Assembly: GCA_036258675.1 (NCBI GenBank)
Contig: DATADD010000100.1
Span: 1 to 18,900 of the forward strand
DNA from: DATADD01 sp036258675
GTDB lineage: Bacteria; Actinomycetota; CADDZG01; WHSQ01
Reading direction: 5' to 3'
DNA: 18,900 nt
The translations under genes and the position numbers were made by a program. Positions 1-6,956 of the stretch are shown here, one piece after another. The notes under the pieces were generated by a model, which was given only the letters and a program-made list of their open reading frames with translations, had not been told where the DNA came from and did no database searches. Each line of letters starts with the position of its first letter. Positions within the stretch are counted from its first letter, which is position 1.

Positions 1-529
1 CCGCGGCCCCCAGTCCCGCCCGCAGCGCTCGTCGCCGCCCGGGATCGGCCCCCACCCGGCGCGCCCGCGCGAGGGCGAGGACCCTTTGGGCCGTCCACCC
101 GTAGACGCCGCCGGCCGCGGCGAGGGCGGCCGCGGTCGCGAGCGGGTCGATGCCCCCGGGGGGACCGCCGAGCGCCACGAGGCCCCCCAGGACCGCGAGG
201 AGCAGACCGGTCCGGTAGGGCCTGGGCCCCTCCGCGGCGCCCGCCGACGCGAGGGCCTCCGCCCCCACGGCGACGGAGGCGGCGAGCACGCCGGCGGTCA
301 GCAGGCGCTTGGCCCACTCCCCCAGGAACTCGATCGACGCCGTCGCCGCGTCGCCCGGGAACGCGTTGATGACGAGCTCGGCGAGCGCGGCGGGCGGGAA
401 CGCCACCGAGGGGAAGGGGGCTGCGACCGCCCACAGCGCGGCCATCGCCGCGGCCGAGGCCAGCGCGCCCGCCCACAGCACGCGGCTGCCCTCGAGCGGC
501 TCGTCCCGGCCCGGTGGGAGCTTGCTCAC
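1..529 (-). CDS. Probable sulfite-oxidase-like molybdopterin oxidoreductase, N-terminal membrane part (partial)
   Basis: The gene is cut by the left edge, so 176 codons of its N-terminus are visible. They read as a membrane region with hydrophobic stretches at about residues 17-38, 75-93, 107-121 and 128-143, followed by an Arg-rich turn (residues 157-171) that looks like the linker before a soluble domain. The segment with FPP at 44-46 and the NAFPGD / IEFLG pattern at 55-70 resembles, from memory, the membrane anchor of actinobacterial sulfite-oxidase-type molybdopterin proteins, which have a periplasmic catalytic domain after such an anchor. That catalytic domain lies outside the window, so the function is inferred from the anchor only. 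The start is a GTG at 527-529; a GACGAT hexamer lies 6 bases upstream. It follows the MBL hydrolase gene by 61 bases on the same strand. It could be another multi-pass membrane protein. Confidence 0.55.
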   Translation of the reverse strand, partial: MSKLPPGRDEPLEGSRVLWAGALASAAAMAALWAVAAPFPSVAFPPAALAELVINAFPGDAATASIEFLGEWAKRLLTAGVLAASVAVGAEALASAGAAEGPRPYRTGLLLAVLGGLVALGGPPGGIDPLATAAALAAAGGVYGWTAQRVLALARARRVGADPGRRRALRAGLGAA

Positions 530-535
530 CCGTCC

Positions 536-541
536 ATCGTC
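536..541 (-). promoter_or_regulatory. Weak candidate -10 element for a leaderless transcript
   Basis: Read on the minus strand this is GACGAT, ending 6 bases before the GTG start at 529. The spacing equals that at ispH, nth and the HesB-like gene, but the first base deviates from TANNNT and no -35 box is evident. Confidence 0.25.
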
Positions 542-590
542 GGCCCGCCGGCGCGCTACAGGGGGGACGGCGGCGGGGGCGGCCCGGCGC

Positions 591-1190
591 TCACCAGCCC
601 CTGTCCTTCCACTCCTGGAGACGAGGCTTCTCCGCCCCGATCGTCGTGTCGTCGCCGTGGCCCGGGTAGACCGCGGTGTCCTCGGGCAGGGTGAACAGCT
701 TCGTCTCGATGGCATCGATGATCTGCGCGAACAGCCGCGCGTCGCCCTGGGTGTTGCCGGGGCCGCCGGGGAACAACGTGTCGCCCGACACGAGGTGTCT
801 TCCCGAGAGCAGGCAGATGCTGCCCGGCGTGTGGCCCGGGGTGTGAAGGACCGTCGCGCTGGCATTGCCGAACGACAGCTCGCGCCCGTCCTTCAGCTCG
901 TCGTCGAGAGCGACCGGGTACGCGTCCCCCGGATGGGCGAGGACCGGCACACCGAGCTTGTCGCGCAGCTCGGGCAGTGCCTGCACGTGGTCGGCGTGAC
1001 CGTGGGTCTGGACGATCGCGACCACGTCGGCGCCCCCACAGCCCGACAGGATCTTGTCCGCCTCGAAGCAGCCGTCGATCAACAGCGCCTGGTGGGTCTC
1101 GGGGCACTCGAGCAGGTACGTGTTGTTCTCCATGTCCCCGACGCGGATCTTGCGCACCACGAGGTCGTCGCCCGCGTAGTGGTGGCCCAT
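591..1190 (-). CDS. MBL-fold metallo-hydrolase (glyoxalase II-like)
   Basis: This 199-residue protein is a metallo-beta-lactamase-fold hydrolase of the glyoxalase II / hydroxyacylglutathione hydrolase type. The metal-binding signature THGHADH is at residues 62-68, followed by HTPGHTPGS at 116-124 (second metal histidine H116), the bridging aspartate in SGDTLF at D137, and the last histidine in YPGHGDDT at H178. The small size and the lack of the extra C-terminal glutathione-binding domain of classical glyoxalase II suggest a generic thioester or lactone hydrolase; the substrate cannot be read from sequence. The ATG at 1188-1190 is chosen because a perfect anti-16S match (GGAGGTGA) sits 2 bases upstream. 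The reading frame continues open much further upstream, but that part overlaps the folate-binding gene antisense-frame style and is not real. It lies 29 bases after the folate-binding gene and is probably cotranscribed with it. Confidence 0.9.
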   Translation of the reverse strand: MGHHYAGDDLVVRKIRVGDMENNTYLLECPETHQALLIDGCFEADKILSGCGGADVVAIVQTHGHADHVQALPELRDKLGVPVLAHPGDAYPVALDDELKDGRELSFGNASATVLHTPGHTPGSICLLSGRHLVSGDTLFPGGPGNTQGDARLFAQIIDAIETKLFTLPEDTAVYPGHGDDTTIGAEKPRLQEWKDRGW

Positions 1191-1219
1191 CGTCACCTCC
1201 ATGGGTGGTCGAGCGGTCG

Positions 1220-2056
1220 TCAGCCGGTCACGGTGGCCTCGACGGAGCCCGCGACCACCTCCGCGCCGTCCTCCACCGTGCGCCGCAGGATAGCGAGGGC
1301 GCGCCCGTCCGACGCGCTCGTGACCGTCCCGACCCTCTCCCCGCCGCGCGTCACCTCGGCTCCCGGCTCCAGCGGGCGCTCGGCCCGCAGCCGGCGCAGG
1401 GTGCGGTTCACGCGTCCGCGGAAATGGATCTTTGCCATGGCCTCCTGGCCCAGATAGCAGCCCTTGTCGTAGTGGACCGCGAGCGCGTCTATCCCCGCCT
1501 CCTGCGGCAGGGTGCGCGCGTCCATGTCGCGGCCCCAGCGCGGTGCGCCGTGCGCGATGCGGATCGCCTCGAGCTCGTCCTCGGACGCGCGCCGTGCGCC
1601 CCGCGCTACCAGGACGTCGATCACGTCCGGGACGGCGGCGCGCGCGGACCACAGGTAGGCCGCCGGCGCGCCGAGCGACGGCGTGGGGTGGACCGTCGCG
1701 TCCACGGCTCGCGCCGCCGCCTCCACCTCCTGCCCCGCGACGAGGACCAACCCCATGTCGTCGGTTGCGTCTTCGATCTCGACCTGGGTCGCGAACACGT
1801 ATCGACTCAGCGCCTCGGGGAGAACCGAGCGCAGCTCGGGCTCGAAGTGAGCAAGCAACGCGTCCTCGGTCGCGACGACTTCGAGGAAGGCGGTCATGCG
1901 CCCATGGGGCGTCAGCATCGCGGCCGCTCGGGCCTCGCCCGGGGCGATGTCCTCGAACGTCTGCGTCAGGACCTGGTGCAGGAACCAGGCGCGCTGCGGC
2001 CCGGTGAAGCGGAGCTTGCCGCGCTCGGACCGGTCCGCGAAAACGAGTGCCATCAC
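1220..2056 (-). CDS. ygfZ: YgfZ/GcvT-family folate-binding protein
   Basis: This 278-residue protein belongs to the YgfZ (COG0354) family, related to the GcvT T-protein of glycine cleavage. In E. coli and mitochondria (IBA57) the family uses folate and helps build or repair certain Fe-S clusters, acting in the cytoplasm. The diagnostic signature K-G-C-Y-x-G-Q-E is intact at residues 198-205, with the key cysteine at C200, followed by the usual basic RGRVNRTLRRL stretch. The N-terminal half has the GcvT-like fold region (FTGPQRAWFLHQVLTQ at 17-32). The length is normal. The start is either GTG at 2056 or the next codon, ATG at 2053; a CACAAT hexamer 6 bases before the ATG favours the ATG. It is the first gene of a minus-strand group with the MBL hydrolase and diverges from the pterin dehydratase gene. 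Confidence 0.9.
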   Translation of the reverse strand: MMALVFADRSERGKLRFTGPQRAWFLHQVLTQTFEDIAPGEARAAAMLTPHGRMTAFLEVVATEDALLAHFEPELRSVLPEALSRYVFATQVEIEDATDDMGLVLVAGQEVEAAARAVDATVHPTPSLGAPAAYLWSARAAVPDVIDVLVARGARRASEDELEAIRIAHGAPRWGRDMDARTLPQEAGIDALAVHYDKGCYLGQEAMAKIHFRGRVNRTLRRLRAERPLEPGAEVTRGGERVGTVTSASDGRALAILRRTVEDGAEVVAGSVEATVTG

Positions 2057-2059
2057 CCC

Positions 2060-2065
2060 ATTGTG
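2060..2065 (-). promoter_or_regulatory. Candidate -10 element for ygfZ
   Basis: The minus strand reads CACAAT, 6 bases before the ATG at 2053. It matches the end of a TATAAT-type hexamer but lacks the first T. No -35 box is clear, so this is weak support for a leaderless transcript. Confidence 0.3.
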
Positions 2066-2157
2066 CCGCCCTCGCGAGGACCCGAGGACGTCCGCGTCCG
2101 GCGCGGTATGGTGCCGCGACAGCGGGTTAGCGCTCAGGGAGGACCAGGGAGGACAAG

Positions 2158-2442
2158 GTGGCGGAGCTTCTTGAAGAGGAGGAGATCGAGCAGCGACTCG
2201 ACGAGCTCGGGGACTGGGAGCGCGAGGGCGACCAGATCCAGAAGGTGTTCGAGTTCGACGACTTCTCCGCGGCGATCCGCTTCGTCAACGACGTCGCCGA
2301 CCTCGCCGAGCGCTACGACCACCACCCCGACATCGACATCCGCTACAACCGCGTCAAGCTCGCGCTGTCGACTCACTCCGAAGGAGGCTTGACGCCGCGC
2401 GACTTCGATGTCGCAGGAGAGATCGAGCAGTCGATAGCCTGA
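2158..2442 (+). CDS. phhB: Pterin-4a-carbinolamine dehydratase
   Basis: This 94-residue protein dehydrates 4a-hydroxytetrahydropterin, which recycles the cofactor of pterin-dependent aromatic amino-acid hydroxylases. The family signature is complete: HHPDIDI at residues 55-61, a tyrosine at 63 and LSTHSEGGLTPRD at 70-82, with the catalytic histidines H55, H56 and H73. The length is typical of the family. Translation starts at a GTG (2158-2160) preceded by GGGAGGA 4 bases away. The gene stands alone, diverging from ygfZ and converging with ispH; their stop codons share a palindrome. No phenylalanine hydroxylase is in the window. In bacteria without such a hydroxylase these proteins have been proposed to act in other pterin pathways, so the physiological partner is open. 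Confidence 0.93.
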   Translation: MAELLEEEEIEQRLDELGDWEREGDQIQKVFEFDDFSAAIRFVNDVADLAERYDHHPDIDIRYNRVKLALSTHSEGGLTPRDFDVAGEIEQSIA

Positions 2443-2454
2443 GCGCGCTCAGGC
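2437..2454. terminator. Perfect 18-bp palindrome shared by two convergent stop codons
   Basis: GCCTGAGCG followed by CGCTCAGGC is a perfect palindrome. It contains the TGA of the dehydratase gene (2440-2442) and the TGA of ispH (2449-2451, minus strand) at mirror positions. As RNA it would fold from either strand into a GC-rich hairpin of about 7 pairs with a four-base loop. No U-tract follows, so intrinsic termination is only inferred. Confidence 0.4.
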
Positions 2455-3378
2455 AGACCGCAGCCACGGGGGCAGCGAGAAGGTGACGTCCTCCGACGTC
2501 ACCTCGCGCACGTCGACATCGGTGTAGCCGAGCGAGGCGAGCTGCTCGAGCAGACGCTCGACGAGTACCTCGGGCGCGCTCGCGCCGGAGCTCACGCCGA
2601 TCGTCTCGGCGCCCTCCAGCCACGACTCGTCGAGGTGCGTCTCGTCCGGCACGAGATGGGCGGGCGTGCCGGCCTTGCGAGCGACTTCGACCATCCTGTT
2701 CGAGTTGGACGAGTTGACCGCTCCGACGATGAGGACGACGTCCGCCTCGGGCGCGATGGCCTTGACCGCGATCTGACGGTTCTGGGTCGCGTAGCAGATG
2801 TCGTCGCGGTGGGGCCCGTGGATGTCCGCGAAGCGCCGCCGCAGCGCCTCGACGACCGAGCGCGTGTCGTCGACCGACAGCGTCGTCTGGGTGAGGTACG
2901 CGACGGGCTCGTCGGGGGCGATGCCGATGGCGTCCAGCTGCTCGACGCTCTCGACCACCCTCGTGGCCTCGGGCGCCTCGCCCGCCGTGCCCTCGATCTC
3001 CTCGTGGCCCTCGTGGCCGACCAGCACGATCTTGCGCCCCGAGCGCGCGAACCTCTTGGCCTCGAGGTGCACCTTGGTCACGAGCGGGCACGTGGCGTCG
3101 ATCACGCGCAGGTTGCGGGCCTCGGCGTTGGCGCGCACCTCCGGCGACACGCCGTGCGCCGAGAACACGCACACGGCCCCCGGCGGGATCTCCTCCTCGG
3201 AGTCGACGAAGACGGCGCCGCGCTCGGCGAGCTCGGAAACGACGTGGCGGTTGTGGACTATCTCCTTGCGTACGTAGACCGGCGCGCCGCACGTCTCGAG
3301 GGCCCGCTCGACTATCTTCACGGCTCTGTCCACGCCGGCGCAGTAGCCGCGCGGGGCGGCGAGCAGGACCCTCTTCAT
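2449..3378 (-). CDS. ispH: 4-hydroxy-3-methylbut-2-enyl diphosphate reductase (IspH/LytB)
   Basis: This 309-residue Fe-S enzyme makes the last step of the MEP isoprenoid pathway, reducing HMBPP to IPP and DMAPP in the cytoplasm. The three cluster-binding cysteines are present at C13 (in APRGYCAGVDRA), C97 (IDATCPLV) and C195 (DDICYATQNRQ). The substrate histidines H42 (VHNRHV), H75 (SAHGV) and H122 (GHEGHEE) and the catalytic glutamate E127 in the same motif are also visible, as is the SSNSNR stretch at 223-228. The ATG at 3376-3378 gives the standard N-terminus MKRVLLAAPRGYC. There is no good ribosome-binding site, but TACGAT lies exactly 6 bases upstream, which suggests a leaderless message. 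The gene follows nth by 44 bases on the same strand, so read-through from nth is also possible. Confidence 0.97.
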   Translation of the reverse strand: MKRVLLAAPRGYCAGVDRAVKIVERALETCGAPVYVRKEIVHNRHVVSELAERGAVFVDSEEEIPPGAVCVFSAHGVSPEVRANAEARNLRVIDATCPLVTKVHLEAKRFARSGRKIVLVGHEGHEEIEGTAGEAPEATRVVESVEQLDAIGIAPDEPVAYLTQTTLSVDDTRSVVEALRRRFADIHGPHRDDICYATQNRQIAVKAIAPEADVVLIVGAVNSSNSNRMVEVARKAGTPAHLVPDETHLDESWLEGAETIGVSSGASAPEVLVERLLEQLASLGYTDVDVREVTSEDVTFSLPPWLRSA

Positions 3379-3384
3379 CCCTCG

Positions 3385-3390
3385 ATCGTA
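3385..3390 (-). promoter_or_regulatory. TACGAT -10 element, leaderless ispH promoter
   Basis: The minus strand reads TACGAT, then 6 bases, then the ispH ATG. A transcript starting at the usual distance from this hexamer would begin at or next to the ATG. No convincing -35 box is seen. Confidence 0.5.
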
Positions 3391-3422
3391 GCCGGGCGGC
3401 GCGCCCTGGACGCCTCCGTGGG

Positions 3423-4232
3423 CTATCCGGACGGGGCGGGCGGACTGCGGCGCGGCCCCGTGGCTCCCATCGCGACCCGGTAGAGGTCCGGCATGCCCGC
3501 CTCCTGGCTCGAGGGGCACAGGGGCTCCACGGGGCAGTCCGCGCACAGAGGCGCGCGCGCGATGCAGGTCGTCCGCCCGTGGACGATGAAGAGGTCCGGC
3601 ACGTCGTGCCACCGTCTCCGCGGCACGAGCCGCATGAGGTCGCGCTCGACCGCCTCGGCGTCCTTGGGGCCCGCGCGCGTGAGCCCGAGGCGCACCGCCA
3701 CCCGACCGACGTGGGTGTCGACGGCGATCCCGGCGTCGGGATCGCGGCGCGCCGCGGCGGGGAAGCAGTTCGACTGGACGATGTTCGCGGTCTTGCGCGC
3801 GACCCCCGGCAGCGTCACGAGCTCGGCCATGCGCTGCGGGACCTCGCCGTCGAAGTCGTCGATCAGCTTGCGGGACAGCCCCTTGAGGGCCTTCGTCTTC
3901 TGCCGGAAGAAGCCGGTCGCGTGGATGTCGCGCTGGAGCTCCTCCTCGGGCGCCGCGAGGTAGTCCTCGGGCGAGCGGTACTTGCGGAAGAGGTCCTTGG
4001 TGACGACGTTGACGGTCGCGTCCGTGGCCTGCGCCGACAGCACCGTGGCCACGACGCACTCGAGCGGGTTCGTGAAGTCGAGCGCGATGCGGGCCTCGGG
4101 ATAGGCGCGCCGCAGCCTCCTGAGGACGAGGGGGACGCGCGCCTCGGGCGGGGCCGCCCGGTCGGGGGCGGCTCGCCGAGACCGTCCCCGGGGGGCCTCC
4201 GACGGCCCCGTCGCCGAGCGGTCGGCTGGCAC
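3423..4232 (-). CDS. nth: Endonuclease III (DNA glycosylase/AP lyase)
   Basis: This base-excision repair enzyme removes oxidised pyrimidines and cuts the abasic site. With the GTG start at 4232 it has 269 residues. The helix-hairpin-helix reads LPGVARKTANIV with the catalytic lysine at K147, and the catalytic aspartate D172 is in IAVDTHVGRVAVRLG. A [4Fe-4S] motif C-x6-C-x2-C-x5-C is intact at C223, C230, C233 and C239. It is longer than E. coli Nth (about 211) because of a low-complexity Arg/Pro N-terminus and a short C-terminal tail. I chose GTG 4232 because TATCCT lies 6 bases upstream. An in-frame ATG at 4280 would add 16 residues and place the regulator's operator inside the coding region. 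It diverges from the TetR gene. Confidence 0.93.
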   Translation of the reverse strand: MPADRSATGPSEAPRGRSRRAAPDRAAPPEARVPLVLRRLRRAYPEARIALDFTNPLECVVATVLSAQATDATVNVVTKDLFRKYRSPEDYLAAPEEELQRDIHATGFFRQKTKALKGLSRKLIDDFDGEVPQRMAELVTLPGVARKTANIVQSNCFPAAARRDPDAGIAVDTHVGRVAVRLGLTRAGPKDAEAVERDLMRLVPRRRWHDVPDLFIVHGRTTCIARAPLCADCPVEPLCPSSQEAGMPDLYRVAMGATGPRRSPPAPSG

Positions 4233-4238
4233 GGGCGG

Positions 4239-4244
4239 AGGATA
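4239..4244 (-). promoter_or_regulatory. TATCCT -10 element, candidate leaderless nth promoter
   Basis: The minus strand reads TATCCT followed by 6 bases and the GTG at 4232. The same spacing recurs at ispH and the HesB-like gene. The alternative ATG at 4280 would lie upstream of this hexamer, so use of one start excludes the other. Confidence 0.4.
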
Positions 4245-4249
4245 TCCGT

Positions 4250-4255
4250 TAGGCT
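4250..4255 (+). promoter_or_regulatory. Candidate -10 element for the tetR-paa operon
   Basis: TAGGCT fits TANNNT and would place a transcription start near 4262, inside the inverted repeat at 4258-4277. No clear -35 box is present, so the support is mostly positional. Confidence 0.33.
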
Positions 4256-4257
4256 TT

Positions 4258-4277
4258 CCAAACGACTGTTTGTTTGG
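4258..4277. promoter_or_regulatory. Inverted repeat, probable operator of the TetR regulator
   Basis: CCAAAC (4258-4263) and GTTTGG (4272-4277) are perfect inverted half-sites separated by 8 bases. The 20-bp site stands out as AT-rich in very GC-rich DNA. It lies in the divergent region between nth and the TetR gene, just downstream of a candidate -10, which is a typical place for TetR autorepression. Binding is inferred. Confidence 0.55.
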
Positions 4278-4335
4278 CATCGCGCTGGTTGGCAGCGCGA
4301 GGAGCAAGGAGCCGCCGACGACCCAGGGATCCGCC

Positions 4336-4917
4336 GTGGCCCGCCCCGGCCGGCGCGCCGAGATGATCGGCGTCGCGGCTCGCCTCTTCTCCGCGCGCGG
4401 TTACCACGGCACGTCGATGCAGCATCTCGGCGACGCCCTCGGGCTGCTGCGCGGTTCGCTCTACGCCCACATCGGCTCGAAGGAGGAGCTCCTCGCCGAG
4501 ATCGTCGAGGCGGGGGCCGACCGCTTCCTCGCCCGGGGCCGGCGCGCCGTCGAGCTCGACGCGCCCGCGCCGCACCGGCTGCGCGCGTTCCTCGTCGGCC
4601 ACGTCGAGACCGTGGCCGAGCACATCGACGCGGCCACCGTGTTCCTCAACGAGTGGCGCTACCTGTCGCCGGAAGCGCGCGCCCGCATCGGCGCCAAGCG
4701 CGACGACTACGAGGCGATGCTGCGGCGGATCGTCGACGAGGGCATCGCGGCCGGGGAGCTGCGCGCCGACATCGATCGGTCGCTCGCGACCAAGCTCGTG
4801 CTGTCGGCGGGGAACTGGCTCTATGCGTGGTACCGGCCCGACGGCGGCTCGTCGGCGCGGGAGGTCGGAGACGGGTTCGCGGACATGCTGGTGAGAGGCC
4901 TGGAGGAGGCGTCGTGA
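4336..4917 (+). CDS. paaR: TetR-family regulator of phenylacetate genes (PaaR-like)
   Basis: This 193-residue protein has an N-terminal TetR helix-turn-helix: the first helix is about residues 6-20, and the HTH with its recognition helix spans about 27-53, from TSMQHLGDALGLLRG to SLYAHIGSKEELL. The C-terminal helices form the ligand pocket and dimer interface; TetR repressors of paa clusters known from Thermus and Corynebacterium (PaaR) respond to phenylacetyl-CoA. The ligand here is inferred from context: the gene overlaps paaA by four bases (GTGA). I prefer the GTG at 4336 over an in-frame TTG at 4270, because the domain begins right after it, AGGGA lies 6 bases upstream, and the TTG would fall inside the operator. 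It most likely represses its own operon through the inverted repeat at 4258-4277. A fatty-acyl-CoA-type TetR is the alternative. Confidence 0.85.
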   Translation: MARPGRRAEMIGVAARLFSARGYHGTSMQHLGDALGLLRGSLYAHIGSKEELLAEIVEAGADRFLARGRRAVELDAPAPHRLRAFLVGHVETVAEHIDAATVFLNEWRYLSPEARARIGAKRDDYEAMLRRIVDEGIAAGELRADIDRSLATKLVLSAGNWLYAWYRPDGGSSAREVGDGFADMLVRGLEEAS

Positions 4918-5831
4918 CATACGAGGAGAAGCTGGCGCGCTTCGGGGAGCGCCTCGAGTCGGGAGACAAGGTCGAGACCGAGGACTGGATGCCGGACGAC
5001 TACCGTCGCGGCGTCCTGAAGTTCATCGAGATGCACGCCAACTCCGAGATCATGGGCGCGCTCCCCGAGCGCGAGTGCCTGCCCCACGCGCCCACGCTGA
5101 AGCGCAAGATGTCGCTCGCGGCCAAGATCCAGGACGAGGTGGGGCACTCGCAGCTCCTCTACCGGGTCGCGGAGGACCTCGGCAAGAGCCGGGAGGCGAT
5201 GTACACGGACCTCCTCCACGGCAGGTCCAAGTTCCACAACGTCTTCCATTACCCGGTGTTCGGATGGGGCGACGTAGCGGTCATCGGCTGGCTCATCGAC
5301 GGAGCCGCCCTCGTGACGCAGGCGGCGCTGCTCGACTCCTCCTACGCCCCCTACACGCGCGTCCTCAAGCGCATCTGCGCCGAGGAGCAGCTGCATCTGC
5401 GCCACGGCGAGGACATCACGCTCGAGCTCGCGTCCGGCACCGACGTCCAGCGCGGCATGTTTCAGGACGCGCTCGACCGCTGGTGGCTGCCGATCATGCA
5501 CTTCTTCGGGCCGAGGACGGACAGGGGCAAGGACCTGCTGTTGCGGTGGCGGGTCAAGACGCGCACGAACGAGGACCTGCGCCAGGAGTTCCTGGACCGC
5601 TACGTGCCCAAGGTGCTCGAGCTCGGCTTCACCTTCCCGGACCCCGTCCCGCGCGAGGAGGACGGCCACTGGGTGGTGGGCGACTCCGACATCGACTGGG
5701 CCCCCCTCGACCGGATCAAACGCAACCAAGGACCGGAGACGGCGCGCCGCCTCGAGCTGAGACGCCGCATCCACGAGCAGCACCGGTGGGTGCGCGAGGC
5801 GCTGAGCGAACCCGCCGTTCACGCTGCATAA
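4914..5831 (+). CDS. paaA: Phenylacetyl-CoA epoxidase catalytic subunit PaaA
   Basis: PaaA is the diiron subunit of the multicomponent monooxygenase that converts phenylacetyl-CoA to the ring-1,2-epoxide, the first committed step of aerobic phenylacetate breakdown. The 305 residues match the normal length. Iron ligands expected from the E. coli enzyme can be placed at E45 (NSEIMG), E75 and H78 (QDEVGHSQ), D129 (WLIDGAA), and E158 and H161 (CAEEQLHLRHGE), at a constant offset of about three residues. The GTG start at 4914 overlaps the TetR stop by four bases and has GGAGG upstream, so translational coupling is likely. The frame is open far upstream on the same strand, but that part only mirrors nth and the TetR gene. 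paaB follows after 4 bases. Confidence 0.96.
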   Translation: MTYEEKLARFGERLESGDKVETEDWMPDDYRRGVLKFIEMHANSEIMGALPERECLPHAPTLKRKMSLAAKIQDEVGHSQLLYRVAEDLGKSREAMYTDLLHGRSKFHNVFHYPVFGWGDVAVIGWLIDGAALVTQAALLDSSYAPYTRVLKRICAEEQLHLRHGEDITLELASGTDVQRGMFQDALDRWWLPIMHFFGPRTDRGKDLLLRWRVKTRTNEDLRQEFLDRYVPKVLELGFTFPDPVPREEDGHWVVGDSDIDWAPLDRIKRNQGPETARRLELRRRIHEQHRWVREALSEPAVHAA

Positions 5832-5835
5832 GGCG

Positions 5836-6126
5836 ATGGATACCTTCGAGGTCTTCCGGCGCGCCGGTCACAAGGAGCCGTTCACCCACTGCGGCGCGGT
5901 CATCGCGCCCGACCCGGAGATGGCGTTGCTGTTGGCCAAGGAGTGCTTCCTGCGCCGGCGCGAGGGCACGCGCCTGTGGGTCGTGAGGCGCTCCGACGTC
6001 CACTCGCTCGAGGACGCGAGCTTGCTCGAGCTTGCCGCCGACAAGTCGTACCGGTTCGCCTCGGACTACCGCGACGTCGTCGCCAAGCGGGAGCGCGCGC
6101 GCCGGCGCGCCGAGGCCCTTCGGTGA
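5836..6126 (+). CDS. paaB: Phenylacetyl-CoA epoxidase subunit PaaB
   Basis: PaaB is a small subunit of the epoxidase; in E. coli it is thought to bridge PaaAC units and help electron delivery. The 96-residue protein starts with the expected TFEVFRR core and contains AKECFLRRREG at 35-45 and LWVVRRSDV at 47-55, both typical of PaaB. The C-terminus is basic (KRERARRRAEALR). The start ATG is 4 bases after the paaA stop with only a weak AAGG-like ribosome site, so coupling to paaA translation is probable. Its stop overlaps the paaC start by four bases. Confidence 0.93.
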   Translation: MDTFEVFRRAGHKEPFTHCGAVIAPDPEMALLLAKECFLRRREGTRLWVVRRSDVHSLEDASLLELAADKSYRFASDYRDVVAKRERARRRAEALR

Positions 6127-6956
6127 GCGAGGCGCTCGCCGCGGTGGCGGTGGCGCTCGCCGACGACGAGCTCGTCATCGGACACCGCCACTCGGAATGG
6201 ACGGGGCTCGCGCCCCACATCGAGGAGGACGTCGCCTTCTCCTCCATCGCGCAGGACGAGATCGGGCACGCGGCCGCCCTCTACACGCTCGCGGGCGCGA
6301 TCGTCGGGCGCAACCCCGACGCCCTCGCCCTCGGACGGGATCCGTCCGAGTACAGGAACGCGGTCCTGTGCGAACGCCCCAACGGGGACTGGGCCTACAC
6401 GCTGGCGCGTCACTGGCTCTACGACACCGCCGAGGACGTGCGGCTGGAGGCCCTCGCGCGCTCGGCCGACGACGCCCTCCGCGCTCTGGCGACCAAGATG
6501 CGGCGCGAGGAGCGCTATCACCTCCTGCATGCGGGGACGTGGCTCGAGCGGGTGGCGCAGGGTCCCGTGGAGGGGCGCACGCGCATCGCGGAGGCCCTGG
6601 CCCGCGCCTACCGGGACGCGCTCGCGCTGTTCGAGCCCCTCGAGCGCGAGGAGGAGGCCGTGCGCGCGGGGTGGCTGCCCGATGCCTCGACGGAGCTGCG
6701 GTCGCGTTTCGCGCAGCGCGCGACGGGTCAGCTCGACCGGCTCGGGCTGCCGACCGACATAGGGGCCGTGGCAGACGAGGCGGCGGAGTTCGTGGCGTCG
6801 TCCTCGGGAGACCTGCTCGCCGCGGGCCCGGCGCCCCCCGAACCGGCCGTGGCCTCGGGAGGAGGCGGTCGCCGAGGGCGGCACTCGGCCGACTTCGAGG
6901 CCCTGTGGGAGGAGATGACGCGCACGTATCGGGTCAGCCCGGGGGCGACGTGGTGA
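6123..6956 (+). CDS. paaC: Phenylacetyl-CoA epoxidase structural subunit PaaC
   Basis: PaaC pairs with PaaA as the structural, non-catalytic partner of the epoxidase and has a ferritin-like helical fold. This 277-residue protein shows the helix EEDVAFSSIAQDEIGHAAALY at residues 34-54, and a second E-x2-H motif at E130/H133 in REERYHLLH. In the E. coli protein no functional diiron centre forms, so these residues need not bind metal. A Gly/Arg-rich low-complexity stretch (about 235-260) precedes the last helix and looks lineage-specific. The GTG start overlaps paaB by four bases; the frame is open upstream but only across paaB. The stop overlaps the paaD start by four bases. Confidence 0.93.
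   Translation: MSEALAAVAVALADDELVIGHRHSEWTGLAPHIEEDVAFSSIAQDEIGHAAALYTLAGAIVGRNPDALALGRDPSEYRNAVLCERPNGDWAYTLARHWLYDTAEDVRLEALARSADDALRALATKMRREERYHLLHAGTWLERVAQGPVEGRTRIAEALARAYRDALALFEPLEREEEAVRAGWLPDASTELRSRFAQRATGQLDRLGLPTDIGAVADEAAEFVASSSGDLLAAGPAPPEPAVASGGGGRRGRHSADFEALWEEMTRTYRVSPGATW

Noticed and set aside
1191..1652. N-terminal extension of the MBL hydrolase frame
   Set aside because: It overlaps ygfZ in another frame and has an Arg/Gly-rich shadow composition. The ATG at 1190 has a perfect ribosome-binding sequence.
4270..4335. TTG start that would extend the TetR protein by 22 residues
   Set aside because: The TTG lies inside the inverted repeat proposed as operator, the added residues are not TetR-like, and a GTG with AGGGA at good spacing sits directly before the DNA-binding domain.
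3579..4913. Long upstream extension of the paaA frame
   Set aside because: The extension crosses nth (antisense) and the TetR gene; the PaaA family begins at the GTG at 4914, which has a ribosome site and a four-base overlap with the regulator.
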